From: DASYTH01 sp036002505
GTDB taxonomy: Bacteria > Actinomycetota > Actinomycetes > Mycobacteriales > Pseudonocardiaceae
NCBI RefSeq assembly: GCF_036002505.1
Contig: NZ_DASYTH010000096.1
Span: 1 to 64,000, forward strand
DNA length: 64,000 nt
Direction of reading: 5' to 3'
In this document: positions 49,923 to 58,730 of the stretch, piece after piece
How positions within the stretch are numbered: position 1 is the stretch's first letter
How the letters are laid out: each line of letters opens with the position of its first letter
Notes under the pieces: generated by a model
The model's database searches: none
The model's input: the letters and a program-made list of their open reading frames with translations, nothing else
Told to the model about the DNA's origin: nothing
Program-made: the position numbers and the translations under genes

Positions 49923-51187
49923 AGACACGCATTCTGCCCGTTCTGGCCGCGGCGATCACGGCCGCTGCCGCAGTGGCCGGCTGTGGTGGCGGCACCAGTG
50001 TCGGTTCCGGCGCCGCCGGCGGCGACAAGACCTTGACCCTTGCCTCGGTCGACCAGGGCTCCATCGAGGACGTCGTGAAGGCGTTCGAGGCGGCCAACCC
50101 CGGTGTGAAGGTCAACTTCACGACCAGCGGCGCCGACCAGTACCAGCAGCAGATCCGCACCCAGCTGTCCTCCGGCACCGCACCGGACGTGATGACGGTC
50201 TGGCCGGGCAACGGCAACCCCGGCGCCACCTACGTCCTGGCCAAGCCCGGCTACCTGCTCGACCTGTCCGACCAGCCCTGGGCCGCCAAGTACCCCAACG
50301 CCATCAAGAGTGTCGCCCAGTACGAGGGAAAGACCTACAACGCGATCTTCGGCCAGAACGGCATCGGCGCGGTCTACAACCAGGAAGCCCTGCAGAAGGC
50401 CGGCCTCACCGCGCCGGGCACCTGGACCGAGCTGCTCGCGTTCTGCCGCGCGGCCGCCGCGAAGGGAACGCCGGCGTTCGCGCTGGGCATCCAGGACAAG
50501 TGGGTGACCCAGATCGTGCTGTACGCGCTGGTCGCCACCGCCGTCTACGGCACCGACCGGGACTTCGACAAGAAGATGCAGTCCGGGCAGGCCAGCTTCG
50601 CCAAGTCGGCGTGGACCACGGCCATGGCCAAGTACCAGGAGATGTCCGGCGCCGGCTGCTTCCAGCAAAGCCCGCTCAGCACCAGTTACGAGGCCAGCCA
50701 GCAGCTCGCCGCGACCGGCAAGACGCTCGGCCTCATCCAGGGCAACTGGGTGATCGCCCTGCTCAAGAAGCAGAACCCGAGCGGCACGTTCACCCTCAAG
50801 GCCTTGCCGGCCACCGACGCCCCGTCCGGGTTCGTCATGCCCGCCGCGGCCGGCGCCGGCTACGGCGTCAACGCCAAGACCAGGAACAAGGACCTCGCGC
50901 TGAAGTTCGTCAACTACGTGATGTCGCCCGAGGGCATGAACCTGTTCGTGAAGAAGCAGGGCGGCCTGCCGTCCCTTTCGGACACCGGCTTCACCGTCGA
51001 CCCGTCCCTGACCGAGCTGTCCAAGTTCGTCACCAGCGACCGCACCGTGCCGTTCATGGACCAGCTCTGGCCCAACGCCAAGGTGCAGCAGACCATGCTC
51101 AGCGGCCTCCAGGAGATCTTCAGCGGACAGTCCACATCGGACAAGATGCTGGCCGCGATGGACACCGACTACAAGGCCGGCACCTGA
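49919..51187 (+). CDS. Sugar ABC transporter substrate-binding lipoprotein (rhamnoside candidate)
   Basis: A 422-residue SBP_bac_1 protein with signal and lipobox VAGC (Cys about 21). The mature start LTLASVDQGSIEDVVKAFEAANPGVKVNF and APDVMTVWPGNGNPG are typical of solute capture proteins. It overlaps the rhamnosidase stop (ATGA) and ends the operon. It delivers oligosaccharide to the 45450/46462 permeases. Confidence 0.9.
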   Translation: MKTRILPVLAAAITAAAAVAGCGGGTSVGSGAAGGDKTLTLASVDQGSIEDVVKAFEAANPGVKVNFTTSGADQYQQQIRTQLSSGTAPDVMTVWPGNGNPGATYVLAKPGYLLDLSDQPWAAKYPNAIKSVAQYEGKTYNAIFGQNGIGAVYNQEALQKAGLTAPGTWTELLAFCRAAAAKGTPAFALGIQDKWVTQIVLYALVATAVYGTDRDFDKKMQSGQASFAKSAWTTAMAKYQEMSGAGCFQQSPLSTSYEASQQLAATGKTLGLIQGNWVIALLKKQNPSGTFTLKALPATDAPSGFVMPAAAGAGYGVNAKTRNKDLALKFVNYVMSPEGMNLFVKKQGGLPSLSDTGFTVDPSLTELSKFVTSDRTVPFMDQLWPNAKVQQTMLSGLQEIFSGQSTSDKMLAAMDTDYKAGT

Positions 51188-51206
51188 TCGAGTTGCCGGC
51201 GACGCC

Positions 51207-51253
51207 ATGAATGACTCATTCAGTGCGCCAGCCGCAGTGAATGACTCATTCAT
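51207..51253. terminator. Hairpin after the rhamnoside importer operon
   Basis: Arms ATGAATGACTCATTCA (51207-51222) and TGAATGACTCATTCAT (51238-51253) pair with one central mismatch around a 15-base loop. It has the same design as the hairpin at 40641-40681. Confidence 0.6.
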
Positions 51254-51285
51254 CGCACTCCATGGCCCGGCCGGAAAGGCGCGAT

Positions 51286-53277
51286 ATGAGAAGATCCACC
51301 CACCGGGCGCTGGCCATCACGGCCGCGGCCGCGGCGATATCCCTTGCGGTGCCGGCGAACTCGATGGCCACCATCGCCGCACTCCCTACCTGGCCGGCCA
51401 ATCCGAACTGGCAGGCCCTGGTTCCCGCGCCGGCCAGTGGCGACGTGCGGCCGGTCAGCGTCGTGCGGACGCACGGCTCGGTGACCAACCCCGGCGCGCT
51501 GACCGGCCAGAGCGGCGGGTCGACCGTGCTGACCGTGCCGTCCGGCGGGTCGCCGGCCATCGTCGTTGTCGACTTCGGCAAGGAGGTCGGCGGCAACCCC
51601 TTCGTCACCGTGTCCGCCGCCTCGGCGTCCTCGGCCACGCTGGGCGTGGCGACCAGCGAGGCGCTGCCGTTCCTCACCAGAGGCACGAACGGCTTGTACA
51701 GCAACGACAGCGGCTCCGCGATCAGCTTCTCGGTCACCGGTCCGCGCACCTACACCGGTGGGCTGCGCGGCGGGTTCCGGTTCGCGGCGATCCAACTGTC
51801 CTCGCCCGGCACGCTCACGCTGAGCGTTGCTGGAGTGAACTTCGCGGCGTACCGCGCGACTCCGGACAAGTACCAGGGTTTCTTCATCTCGAGTGACGAT
51901 CAGCTGAACCGGATCTGGTACGCCGGCGCCTACACCGCCCAGCTGGACATGGTGCCGGTCGGGGTCGCGTCGTGCTTCCGGGTACCGGTGATCTTCGACG
52001 GCGCCAAGCGCGACCGGGCCATCTGGTCCGGTGACCTCATGATCACCGATCCGGTCGCGCTGCTGTCGATCGGCACCAACAGCGTCCCGTACGTCAAGGG
52101 CTCGATCGACAGCATCATGAACCTGCAGGGCACCAGCGGCCGGCTGACCAGCGCGGTCGGTTTCCGGGGCTGCGGCGCCTTCGACTACGCGGTGACCTAC
52201 TCGGCCTACTCGGCGATCATCGCGATCCAGTACTACCGCTACACCGGCGACACCGCCTACCTCACCGCGCTGCGCCCGAAACTCGAGGCCGCGGCGGCGT
52301 TCCACGCGACCCGGCTGGACGCCAACGGCCTCGTGGTGACGGGCGATCCCGACTACTGGCAGACCCGGCAGAGCGGGGAGGTCACCGAGTACAGCCTGGC
52401 CTACTACGAGCTGCTGCAGAACATGATCTGGCTCGAGGGCAAGGTCGGCACCGCGGCCAGGGTCACCGAGTACACCAACAAAGCCAACGCCTTAAGGACC
52501 GCGATCAACGCGCGCCTGTTCAACGCGAGCGCCGGCCTGTACCTGCACACCGACACCCGGTCGAACGTGTTTCCGTTGGACGCCAACGTCAACGCGGTTC
52601 GCCTCGGTGTCGCTCCGGCGAACCGGGTCTCCGGCATCCTGTCCTTCTTCCAGGCCCGGTGGACCGCCCACGGGAGCCAGATCTCGCAGCCGTCGCCGAG
52701 CATGGCCGACCCGGGCGGGCACACCATCGAGCCGCTGAACAACACCTGGGAGCTGATGGCGCGGTTCGCCGGCGACGACACCGCGGGCGCGCTGAACCTG
52801 ATGCGGCGCCTGTGGGGCGTGCAGGTCGACCCGAACAGTGGCTTCTACACCGGCACGTTCTGGGAGTTCGTCGGCGGCAACGGCCTGCCCACCCGCGGCT
52901 TCGACAGCCTCGCCCACGCCTGGGGCGCCGGCCCGACCCAGCTGCTCACCGAGTCCGTCCTCGGCGCGACCCCCGTCGACCCTGGCTACACGACCTGGCA
53001 GGTCAAACCGCATCCGAGCACCCTCGCCTGGGCACAGGGCCAGGTCCCGAGCCCACGCGGGCCGCTCGCGGTCAGGTGGGCCCAGGACACCGCCGGCCAG
53101 TTCCACCTCCAGGTCGTCGCACCGGCCGGCACCGGCGGCGAGGTGTGGGTCCCCCTGGCCTCGGCCACCGCGACGAGCTCCCCGCTGACCTCGGGCGCGA
53201 CGTTCCTGCGGCGCAGCGGGACCTACGACGTGTACCGGGTCGGAGCCGGAACGTTCGAGTTCAGCTCCACACCATGA
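51286..53277 (+). CDS. Secreted GH78-like alpha-L-rhamnosidase (short form)
   Basis: A 663-residue protein with a Sec signal (HRALAITAAAAAISLAVPANSMA). The jelly-roll N-part (VVVDFGKEVGGNPFVTV) leads into the (alpha/alpha)6 barrel with the GH78-type catalytic block FDGAKRDRAIWSGDL at about 237-251. The C-terminal sandwich includes YTTWQVKPHPSTLAWAQG. It should act on extracellular rhamnosides. GGAAAGG precedes ATG 51286. It has a tandem paralogue downstream, separated by a terminator. Confidence 0.85.
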   Translation: MRRSTHRALAITAAAAAISLAVPANSMATIAALPTWPANPNWQALVPAPASGDVRPVSVVRTHGSVTNPGALTGQSGGSTVLTVPSGGSPAIVVVDFGKEVGGNPFVTVSAASASSATLGVATSEALPFLTRGTNGLYSNDSGSAISFSVTGPRTYTGGLRGGFRFAAIQLSSPGTLTLSVAGVNFAAYRATPDKYQGFFISSDDQLNRIWYAGAYTAQLDMVPVGVASCFRVPVIFDGAKRDRAIWSGDLMITDPVALLSIGTNSVPYVKGSIDSIMNLQGTSGRLTSAVGFRGCGAFDYAVTYSAYSAIIAIQYYRYTGDTAYLTALRPKLEAAAAFHATRLDANGLVVTGDPDYWQTRQSGEVTEYSLAYYELLQNMIWLEGKVGTAARVTEYTNKANALRTAINARLFNASAGLYLHTDTRSNVFPLDANVNAVRLGVAPANRVSGILSFFQARWTAHGSQISQPSPSMADPGGHTIEPLNNTWELMARFAGDDTAGALNLMRRLWGVQVDPNSGFYTGTFWEFVGGNGLPTRGFDSLAHAWGAGPTQLLTESVLGATPVDPGYTTWQVKPHPSTLAWAQGQVPSPRGPLAVRWAQDTAGQFHLQVVAPAGTGGEVWVPLASATATSSPLTSGATFLRRSGTYDVYRVGAGTFEFSSTP

Positions 53278-53296
53278 GGCCTGACCGGGGATCAGT

Positions 53297-53323
53297 GGCG
53301 GGGGCGAGCATCTCGCCCCCGCC
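53297..53323. terminator. Terminator between the two secreted GH78-like genes
   Basis: A perfect 11-bp stem, GGCGGGGGCGA (53297-53307) with TCGCCCCCGCC (53313-53323), and a 5-base loop, 20 bp after the first gene's stop. Confidence 0.65.
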
Positions 53324-53355
53324 CGGTCACCTACTCGAGGGAGAGTGAGATCGCC

Positions 53356-55527
53356 GTGTTGAAACGTTCCATTGCCGGTGCGGTCGTGCTGGTCACGACG
53401 ACGGGGTTGGTCGGGGCGCCGGCTACCGCGACGGCTGCCGCCGCCTGGCACCGCTACGTCCTCGGTCCGTCCGCCGCGCAGGTTGCCCCGGTCAGCGCGG
53501 AGGGCACCGGAAATGTGGCCAACCCGCACACTCTGGTGACGGGCAAGGGAAAGGCGGCGACCCTGACCACGGTCGCGGGCCAGACGCCGGCGTCGGTCGT
53601 GCTCGACTTCGGCAAGGATCTCGCCGGCACCCCGTTCTTCGACGTGACCGCGGTGGCGGGCGCACCGGCGCTCACCCTGGTCACCGGTGAGGCGCGGTCG
53701 TTTCTCCGCAGGCCGGCGGCGACCACCGTCGCGGTGGTCGCCGCCGTAGGGGCGACCACGGTCACCCTCGCGTCGGCGGCGAACCTCGAGGTCGGCAACA
53801 CGATCACGATCGGCACCCAGGCCGGGACGATCACCGCGTTCGACCCGACCGCCCGGACCGTCTCCTTTGGACCCGCCCTGTCCGCGGACATGCCGGTGGG
53901 GACGGCGGTGTCGACCTCGCCGGGCGCGCCGGCCTCGGACGAGGCCCGCGGGCTGGCCGGCGTCGGCGGCCCGGATACCTTGCAGCCCACCGCGCCGGGC
54001 CGGATGACCGGCACCTTCCACGGCGGGTTCCGGTTCATCCTGCTCACCCTGTCCACGCCGGGCAGCGTGTCGATCTCCTCGGCCCGGGTCGACTTCCAGG
54101 CGCTGCGGGCGACCCCGGCCGACTACCGCGGCCACTTCCTGTCCAGCGACGACCAGCTGAACCGGATGTGGTACTCCGGCGCCTACACCCTGCAGCTCAA
54201 CCTGAAACCCGCCGGCCGGGGCGGTTTGCCGGACGCCCGGATCTACGACGGAGCCAAGCGCGACCGCAGCATCTGGACCTGCGACATGCTGGTGCAGGCC
54301 CCGACCGCGATCAGCACCCTCGGCACCGTCGGCGCGGAGTACGTGAAGTCCTCGCTGAACGTGATCCTCGCGACCCAGCGCGCCGACGGTGCGCTGCCCG
54401 GCTCGCCCGACTTCCGCAAGGGCCCCAACCCGGCCGGCTCCCCGCTGTTCTACTCCAACAACTATTCCGGCTGCGGCATCCGCGGCGTCATCGCCTACTA
54501 CCGCTACACCGGCGACGAGGCCTACCTGCGGAGCGTCCTCCCGGCCATGCGCGCCGAGCTCGCCTACAACGCGACGTTCCTCGACGCCAACAACCTCGTC
54601 GTCTCCAACGACCGCGACTTCTGGCAGGCCACGCAGACCGGCGAGGTCACCAAGTACAGCATCGACTACTACGTCCTGCTCCGGGAAATGGCCGGGGTCG
54701 AGCGCACGATCGGCGACCCCGCCATTGCCGACGGCCACGACGCGAAGGCCGAGGCGATCAAGACCGCGATCAACACCCGGCTGTGGAACCCGGCCCTGGG
54801 CGCCTACGGCCAGAGCAGCGACCGTCTCGACGTCCTCGTCGAGGACGCCAACGCGGTCGCGCTGCAGTACGGCATCGTGCCCACCGAGCGCCGCGCCGGC
54901 GTGCTGGCCGCGCTCCGGACACTGTGGACGCCGTTCGGCGCGATCATCGGCCCGGGTCTGCAGGACCCCACCGGCCACGTAATCGAGCCGTTCGGCAACG
55001 GGATGGAGACCGCCGGCCGGTTCGCCGCGGGCGACACCGCCGGCGCGTTCGACCTCATGCGCACCACCTGGGGACCCATGGTGGACAAGGAGAACCCGCT
55101 CTACACCGGCGGCCTCTGGGAGTTCAAGAACGGCACCGGCGGCGTCAACCGCACCACCGCCAGCCTCGCGCACGGCTGGGCCGCGGCCCCGACCGTGCAG
55201 CTCACCGAGCTGGTCCTCGGCGTGACCCCGGTCGAGGCGGGCTACGCCACGTGGAGCATCAAACCCCACCCCGGCAACCTCACCTGGGCCGAGGGCGCGG
55301 TGCCCACGAAGTTCGGCGACATCACCGCCCGCTGGGTGTCCGCCGGTCCCGTCTTCAACCTGCACGCCGAGACCCCGGCCGGCACGAACGGCACGATCGC
55401 CGTCCCCGCCACCGAGAGGTCCCTGGTCATCGTCGACGGCCGGTTGATCCGCGGACCCGTCGAGGACGGCTACCTCCAGATCAGCGTGCCAGGTGGCCGG
55501 CACGACATCCTCGTCGTCCGAACCTGA
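53356..55527 (+). CDS. Secreted GH78-like rhamnosidase with extra beta module
   Basis: A 723-residue protein with a Sec signal (SIAGAVVLVTTTGLVGAPATATA). It is paralogous to the preceding protein: VVLDFGKDLAGTPFFDV, YDGAKRDRSIWTCDM (about 297-311) and YATWSIKPHPGNLTWAEG correspond. Residues about 120-190 hold an inserted module (VGATTVTLASAANLEVGNTI ... GTAVSTSP) absent from the paralogue but similar to one in the GH78 protein at 45-3080. GTG start with GAGGGAGAG somewhat far upstream. Confidence 0.83.
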   Translation: MLKRSIAGAVVLVTTTGLVGAPATATAAAAWHRYVLGPSAAQVAPVSAEGTGNVANPHTLVTGKGKAATLTTVAGQTPASVVLDFGKDLAGTPFFDVTAVAGAPALTLVTGEARSFLRRPAATTVAVVAAVGATTVTLASAANLEVGNTITIGTQAGTITAFDPTARTVSFGPALSADMPVGTAVSTSPGAPASDEARGLAGVGGPDTLQPTAPGRMTGTFHGGFRFILLTLSTPGSVSISSARVDFQALRATPADYRGHFLSSDDQLNRMWYSGAYTLQLNLKPAGRGGLPDARIYDGAKRDRSIWTCDMLVQAPTAISTLGTVGAEYVKSSLNVILATQRADGALPGSPDFRKGPNPAGSPLFYSNNYSGCGIRGVIAYYRYTGDEAYLRSVLPAMRAELAYNATFLDANNLVVSNDRDFWQATQTGEVTKYSIDYYVLLREMAGVERTIGDPAIADGHDAKAEAIKTAINTRLWNPALGAYGQSSDRLDVLVEDANAVALQYGIVPTERRAGVLAALRTLWTPFGAIIGPGLQDPTGHVIEPFGNGMETAGRFAAGDTAGAFDLMRTTWGPMVDKENPLYTGGLWEFKNGTGGVNRTTASLAHGWAAAPTVQLTELVLGVTPVEAGYATWSIKPHPGNLTWAEGAVPTKFGDITARWVSAGPVFNLHAETPAGTNGTIAVPATERSLVIVDGRLIRGPVEDGYLQISVPGGRHDILVVRT

Positions 55528-55632
55528 CCGGCCGTCGGAAGGAAGCAACGTCACCTTCACTCCCGGCAAGGAAAGCAAGCCGTGGCGATGTGGTGCGTCG
55601 GGTCAGACGCGCAGCAGGCTTTGATGCCAGCT

Positions 55633-55846
55633 GTGTTGGCGCGCCACGGTGCAGTGTTGGCGTCTGGCGTGGGTGTATTGGCTGGTGACGACGACAACGC
55701 CGGCACAGCCGATGGCGGCCCGACGCCCACTCGGCCAACACGGCGACGCCACGCGCCAACATGCCGACGCCCACTCGGCCAACGTGGCGACGCCAGGCGC
55801 CAACATGGCGACGCCACGCGCCAACGTAGCGACGCCACGCGCCAAC
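55633..55846. repeat. Facing arrays of 21-23-nt units (GTGTTGGCG type)
   Basis: Three units run in one direction (55633-55653, 55654-55674, 55675-55695). About six run in the other (ending at 55739, 55760, 55783, 55804, 55825 and 55846), each ending GCCAAC. Two inverted units carry CCACTCGG instead of CACGCG and are two bases longer. The left half closely matches the array at 36092-36175. Heptapeptide-repeat open frames across it are not considered genes. The 487-bp gap 55528-56014 otherwise holds a partial AAGCAACGT hairpin relative (about 55539) and the dehydrogenase fragment at 55869. Confidence 0.78.
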
Positions 55847-55868
55847 ATGGCGAGTGCGGCGCGGAGGC

Positions 55869-55985
55869 GTCGAGCGGGTGCGCGAGCTGACCGGAGGTGA
55901 CGGCACGCACGCCGTCCTCGAGTGCGTCGGGCTCGTCGAGGCCGTCGAGACCGCGTTCGGTGTGGTCCGAGCGGGCGGCACGGCG
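55869..55985 (+). pseudogene. Fragment of a zinc-type alcohol dehydrogenase gene
   Basis: An open frame without a start codon reads VERVRELTGGDGTHAVLECVG then LVEAVETAFGVVRAGGTA. This is the cofactor-domain strand/helix region of medium-chain alcohol dehydrogenases, which are about 340 residues long; only about 39 residues remain. It begins just where the 21-nt repeat array ends and then degenerates before the stop at 56022, which overlaps the end of the pectate lyase gene. Confidence 0.65.
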
Positions 55986-56014
55986 CCTTCGGGTTGGCCG
56001 CGCGCCCCCGCCGG

Positions 56015-57205
56015 TTACCGGTAGGTGAGGTCGGATGCGGAATAGAAGCAGTTGGTGCCGTCGGCGCCGCTGCCGGCCTGGGTGGGCTCGGCACCGGTGT
56101 TGTTGCCGATGTACTTCTGGCAGATCACCATCGCCCGGCTCGCGTCGTTGATGATGGTGATCCCGCTGAACCGGGCGGTGTCGCCGAAGTTGATGTTGAT
56201 GCCGGCGATCCTGCTCCCCGGCCGGGTCAGCGTGACGTTGCGGATCACCACGTCGCGCTGATTCTGGGTGGAGCAGTTGCCGCAGGACCGGTAGAAGGTG
56301 CCGAAGTTGTTGGCCTGGAAGTTCTGGATGGTCACCGTGCCGGGCCCGTTGTGCTGGAAGATCTTGTCGCTGGCCTGCCGGGCGCCACCACCGTCGACCA
56401 GGAACTGCGGGTCGCCGCTGCCGCGGAAGGTGGCCGCGTCCTCACCCACGTCCTCCCACCACACGTTGCGCAGCGTGCAGGGACCGTTGCAGTGCACGCC
56501 GTCACCGGCCGGCGCGCCGATGATCACGTTGGCCAGTGTCGCCCCGGAGGCCAGGTCGAACATCGGGTCCTGGCTCTCCTCCTGACTGCCGTCGCCGATG
56601 CAGCAGTACCGGCGCAGACCGCCGTCCAGGCCGCTGGCCGGCACCGAGATGGTGCCGTTGACGTTGACCTGCCCGGTCGGGGTCGGGAAGCCCGGGGGCG
56701 GCGGTGGTGGCGGTGGGCTGCCAGCGACCTCGAAGTCGAGGAAGTCGACGTTGGGCAGGCCGTTGGCCGTGGTCGGATTCAGCCGGATCGTGTTGCTGCC
56801 GGCGTTCACCGAGGCGGTCAGGGTCTTGGTCACCCAGGTCGACCACGCACCCGTCCCCTCGAACGACGGCGTCTGCACCGTGGCACCGTTGACGACCAGG
56901 CCCGCCGGCCGCGCCGTGGTGGTGCCGTTGGCGAACCGGACCCCCAACGTCGCCGTACCCGCCGCGGACGCGTTCACGGTGAACTGGGCGAACGCCCCGG
57001 TGGCGTTCGTGCCGTTGCAGAACCCGCCGCCGGAGAACCCGGCCCAGTTGGAGTCGATGGTGCCGGAGCAGGTCGCCGGCGAGCTCTCCGCCTCGAACCG
57101 GGTCGGCGCGGCCACCGCCGCGGACCCCGGCCACACCAGCACCGCGCCGGCCACCAGGGCCGTGCCGGCAACGAGCGATGCCAGCCTCCTTCTCGTCCCT
57201 CGCAC
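56015..57205 (-). CDS. Secreted pectate lyase (PL3) with N-terminal CBM35/CBM6-type module
   Basis: A 396-residue protein. A Sec signal with an arginine-rich N-terminus (RGTRRRLASLVAGTALVAGAVLV) is followed by a carbohydrate-binding module (about 35-160, RFEAESSPATCSGTIDSNWAGFSGGGF), a Pro8 linker and a PL3 beta-helix (about 175-396, GDGVHCNGPCTLRNVWWEDVGEDAATFRG; KIFQHNGPGTVTIQNF) rich in Cys. It cleaves de-esterified pectin. GGAGG six bases upstream supports GTG 57205 over GTG 57238. Confidence 0.92.
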   Translation of the reverse strand: MRGTRRRLASLVAGTALVAGAVLVWPGSAAVAAPTRFEAESSPATCSGTIDSNWAGFSGGGFCNGTNATGAFAQFTVNASAAGTATLGVRFANGTTTARPAGLVVNGATVQTPSFEGTGAWSTWVTKTLTASVNAGSNTIRLNPTTANGLPNVDFLDFEVAGSPPPPPPPPGFPTPTGQVNVNGTISVPASGLDGGLRRYCCIGDGSQEESQDPMFDLASGATLANVIIGAPAGDGVHCNGPCTLRNVWWEDVGEDAATFRGSGDPQFLVDGGGARQASDKIFQHNGPGTVTIQNFQANNFGTFYRSCGNCSTQNQRDVVIRNVTLTRPGSRIAGININFGDTARFSGITIINDASRAMVICQKYIGNNTGAEPTQAGSGADGTNCFYSASDLTYR

Positions 57206-57338
57206 TGCGAACCTCCGGTTGGTGTGAGCAGGGATCACCGCGAACCGGCACGTCGCGGCGTGCCAACCAGGCTAGGCACGCCCGCGTGGACAATCACGAA
57301 CACCATGTGGACTTTTGGAGAGCCGCACCTCAGGTGGC

Positions 57339-58706
57339 TCAGTTGTTTCCGGCGAGGTCGAAGGGCCGTGGGTAGGGCGCGGGCCGGTAGGTGAGGTAGG
57401 CGGGTGGGGCGGCCGGGTCGAGAACGGCGGCGAGGCGGTTGAGGCTGGCCGGGTCGGTGTTCGACCAGCGGCCCGTGTCGATGCGGCGTTCCAGGGTGCG
57501 GAGGGCGGCGAGCATCTCGCCGGTGGTGAAGGTGCAGTGCCCGGCGCGGTGCACGAAGGCCTGGCGCAGCAGGGGTGTGCGGCCGGCGGCGCTGACGGTG
57601 TCGGCGTAGGCGTGCTCGACCTGAACCGGCACCAGCGGGTCGCCGGTGGTGTGGATGGTGAGCATCGGCTTGGTGATCCGGCCGGTGAACGCGATGTTGC
57701 GGATCAGGTAGCCGACCGCGGGCGGGTCGGCGGTGACGCGCGGGGCGCGGGCCAGCGTGGCCAGGTCGTCGTGCAGGGACAGGCCGGCGCGGGCGTAGAG
57801 CGCTTCGACTTCGGCGCGGTTGGCGGAGCGGGCGAGGAGGCGCGCGTAGTCCACGCCGGTGTTCCAGGACATGTTGCCGCCGGCGTGGGTTTCGGCTTCC
57901 TGCCGCCAGGACTGGCCCACGAAGAGGGTGAGGTGCAGGGTCTGGAACTGGTTGGCCTCCGCGGTGTCGTGGTCGCCGGGGGCTGGTTCGGGCAGAGTCG
58001 GGTCGGTCCAGGCGGGGATGTTGTGCAGGGCGGCGGCGAGTGCGATCCGGGCTCGCCCCTGCGGGGTGGCCTGGGCGGTGTCGAGGGCGGCGGTCAGCTC
58101 GGCGGTGGTGGCGAGAGCCGTTGCCTGGTCGGGAATCCGCACCAGCGGACCGGGCAAACCGGGTGCCAGCAGGGTTTTGACCGCGAACGCGGGGTCCAGG
58201 GTGTTGTTCCAGTTGGCGACTCCGCCTTGGAGCAGACCGCACATGGACAGGGTGCCGGCGAAGCGGCTGCCGGCCCGTTCGGCGAGCCCGGCGGTGATCA
58301 TGCCGCCGAGCGAGGTGCCCCAGGCGATGGTGCGCCGTGCGGGGCCGAACCGGGCGGTGAGCGCGTCCAGGGTGGCGAGCTGGTCAGGAAGCGCTTGCTC
58401 GAGGATCCACCCGTTGCCGGCGTAGGAGGAGCCGATCATGGCGTAGCCCTGGGCGAGCAGGGCGGTCCGCTCGGCGTCGCCGGGTGCGTTGCGGGCCGGG
58501 TTCGGCACCCCCTGCGGTGTGTAGCCGTGGCTGTACAGCAGGACGGTGTGGTTCCAGTCGGCCGGCACGTCCATCACGTACGTGGCGCCGTCCGGCAGCA
58601 CACCCTCCACATGCGACGGTGCCGCGGTGGCGGCGGCCGGGGAGTGCCCAGTCGCCAGCAGCGCGGCGATCAGGGCGGTGGGGGCGAGGATCCGGGCGAG
58701 TCTCAT
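57339..58706 (-). CDS. Secreted alpha/beta hydrolase
   Basis: A 455-residue protein with a Sec signal (ILAPTALIAALLATGHSPAAATAAP). Alpha/beta hydrolase fold: nucleophile elbow WGTSLGGM, acid in TTGDPLVP, and His in HRAGHCTF. The family resembles secreted prolyl-peptidase-like or esterase-like proteins of actinomycetes; the substrate is unknown. It is the last gene of the leftward ABC operon, 24 bp after the binding-protein gene, so it may release the molecule that the transporter imports. Confidence 0.8.
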   Translation of the reverse strand: MRLARILAPTALIAALLATGHSPAAATAAPSHVEGVLPDGATYVMDVPADWNHTVLLYSHGYTPQGVPNPARNAPGDAERTALLAQGYAMIGSSYAGNGWILEQALPDQLATLDALTARFGPARRTIAWGTSLGGMITAGLAERAGSRFAGTLSMCGLLQGGVANWNNTLDPAFAVKTLLAPGLPGPLVRIPDQATALATTAELTAALDTAQATPQGRARIALAAALHNIPAWTDPTLPEPAPGDHDTAEANQFQTLHLTLFVGQSWRQEAETHAGGNMSWNTGVDYARLLARSANRAEVEALYARAGLSLHDDLATLARAPRVTADPPAVGYLIRNIAFTGRITKPMLTIHTTGDPLVPVQVEHAYADTVSAAGRTPLLRQAFVHRAGHCTFTTGEMLAALRTLERRIDTGRWSNTDPASLNRLAAVLDPAAPPAYLTYRPAPYPRPFDLAGNN

Positions 58707-58730
58707 GGGTGATCCCTTCTCGCGGCTCGG

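Noticed and set aside
55557..55981. Open frames with HVGAWRR-type heptads across the second array
   Set aside because: Same reason: translation of a 21-nt DNA repeat with length-variant units, no start signals.
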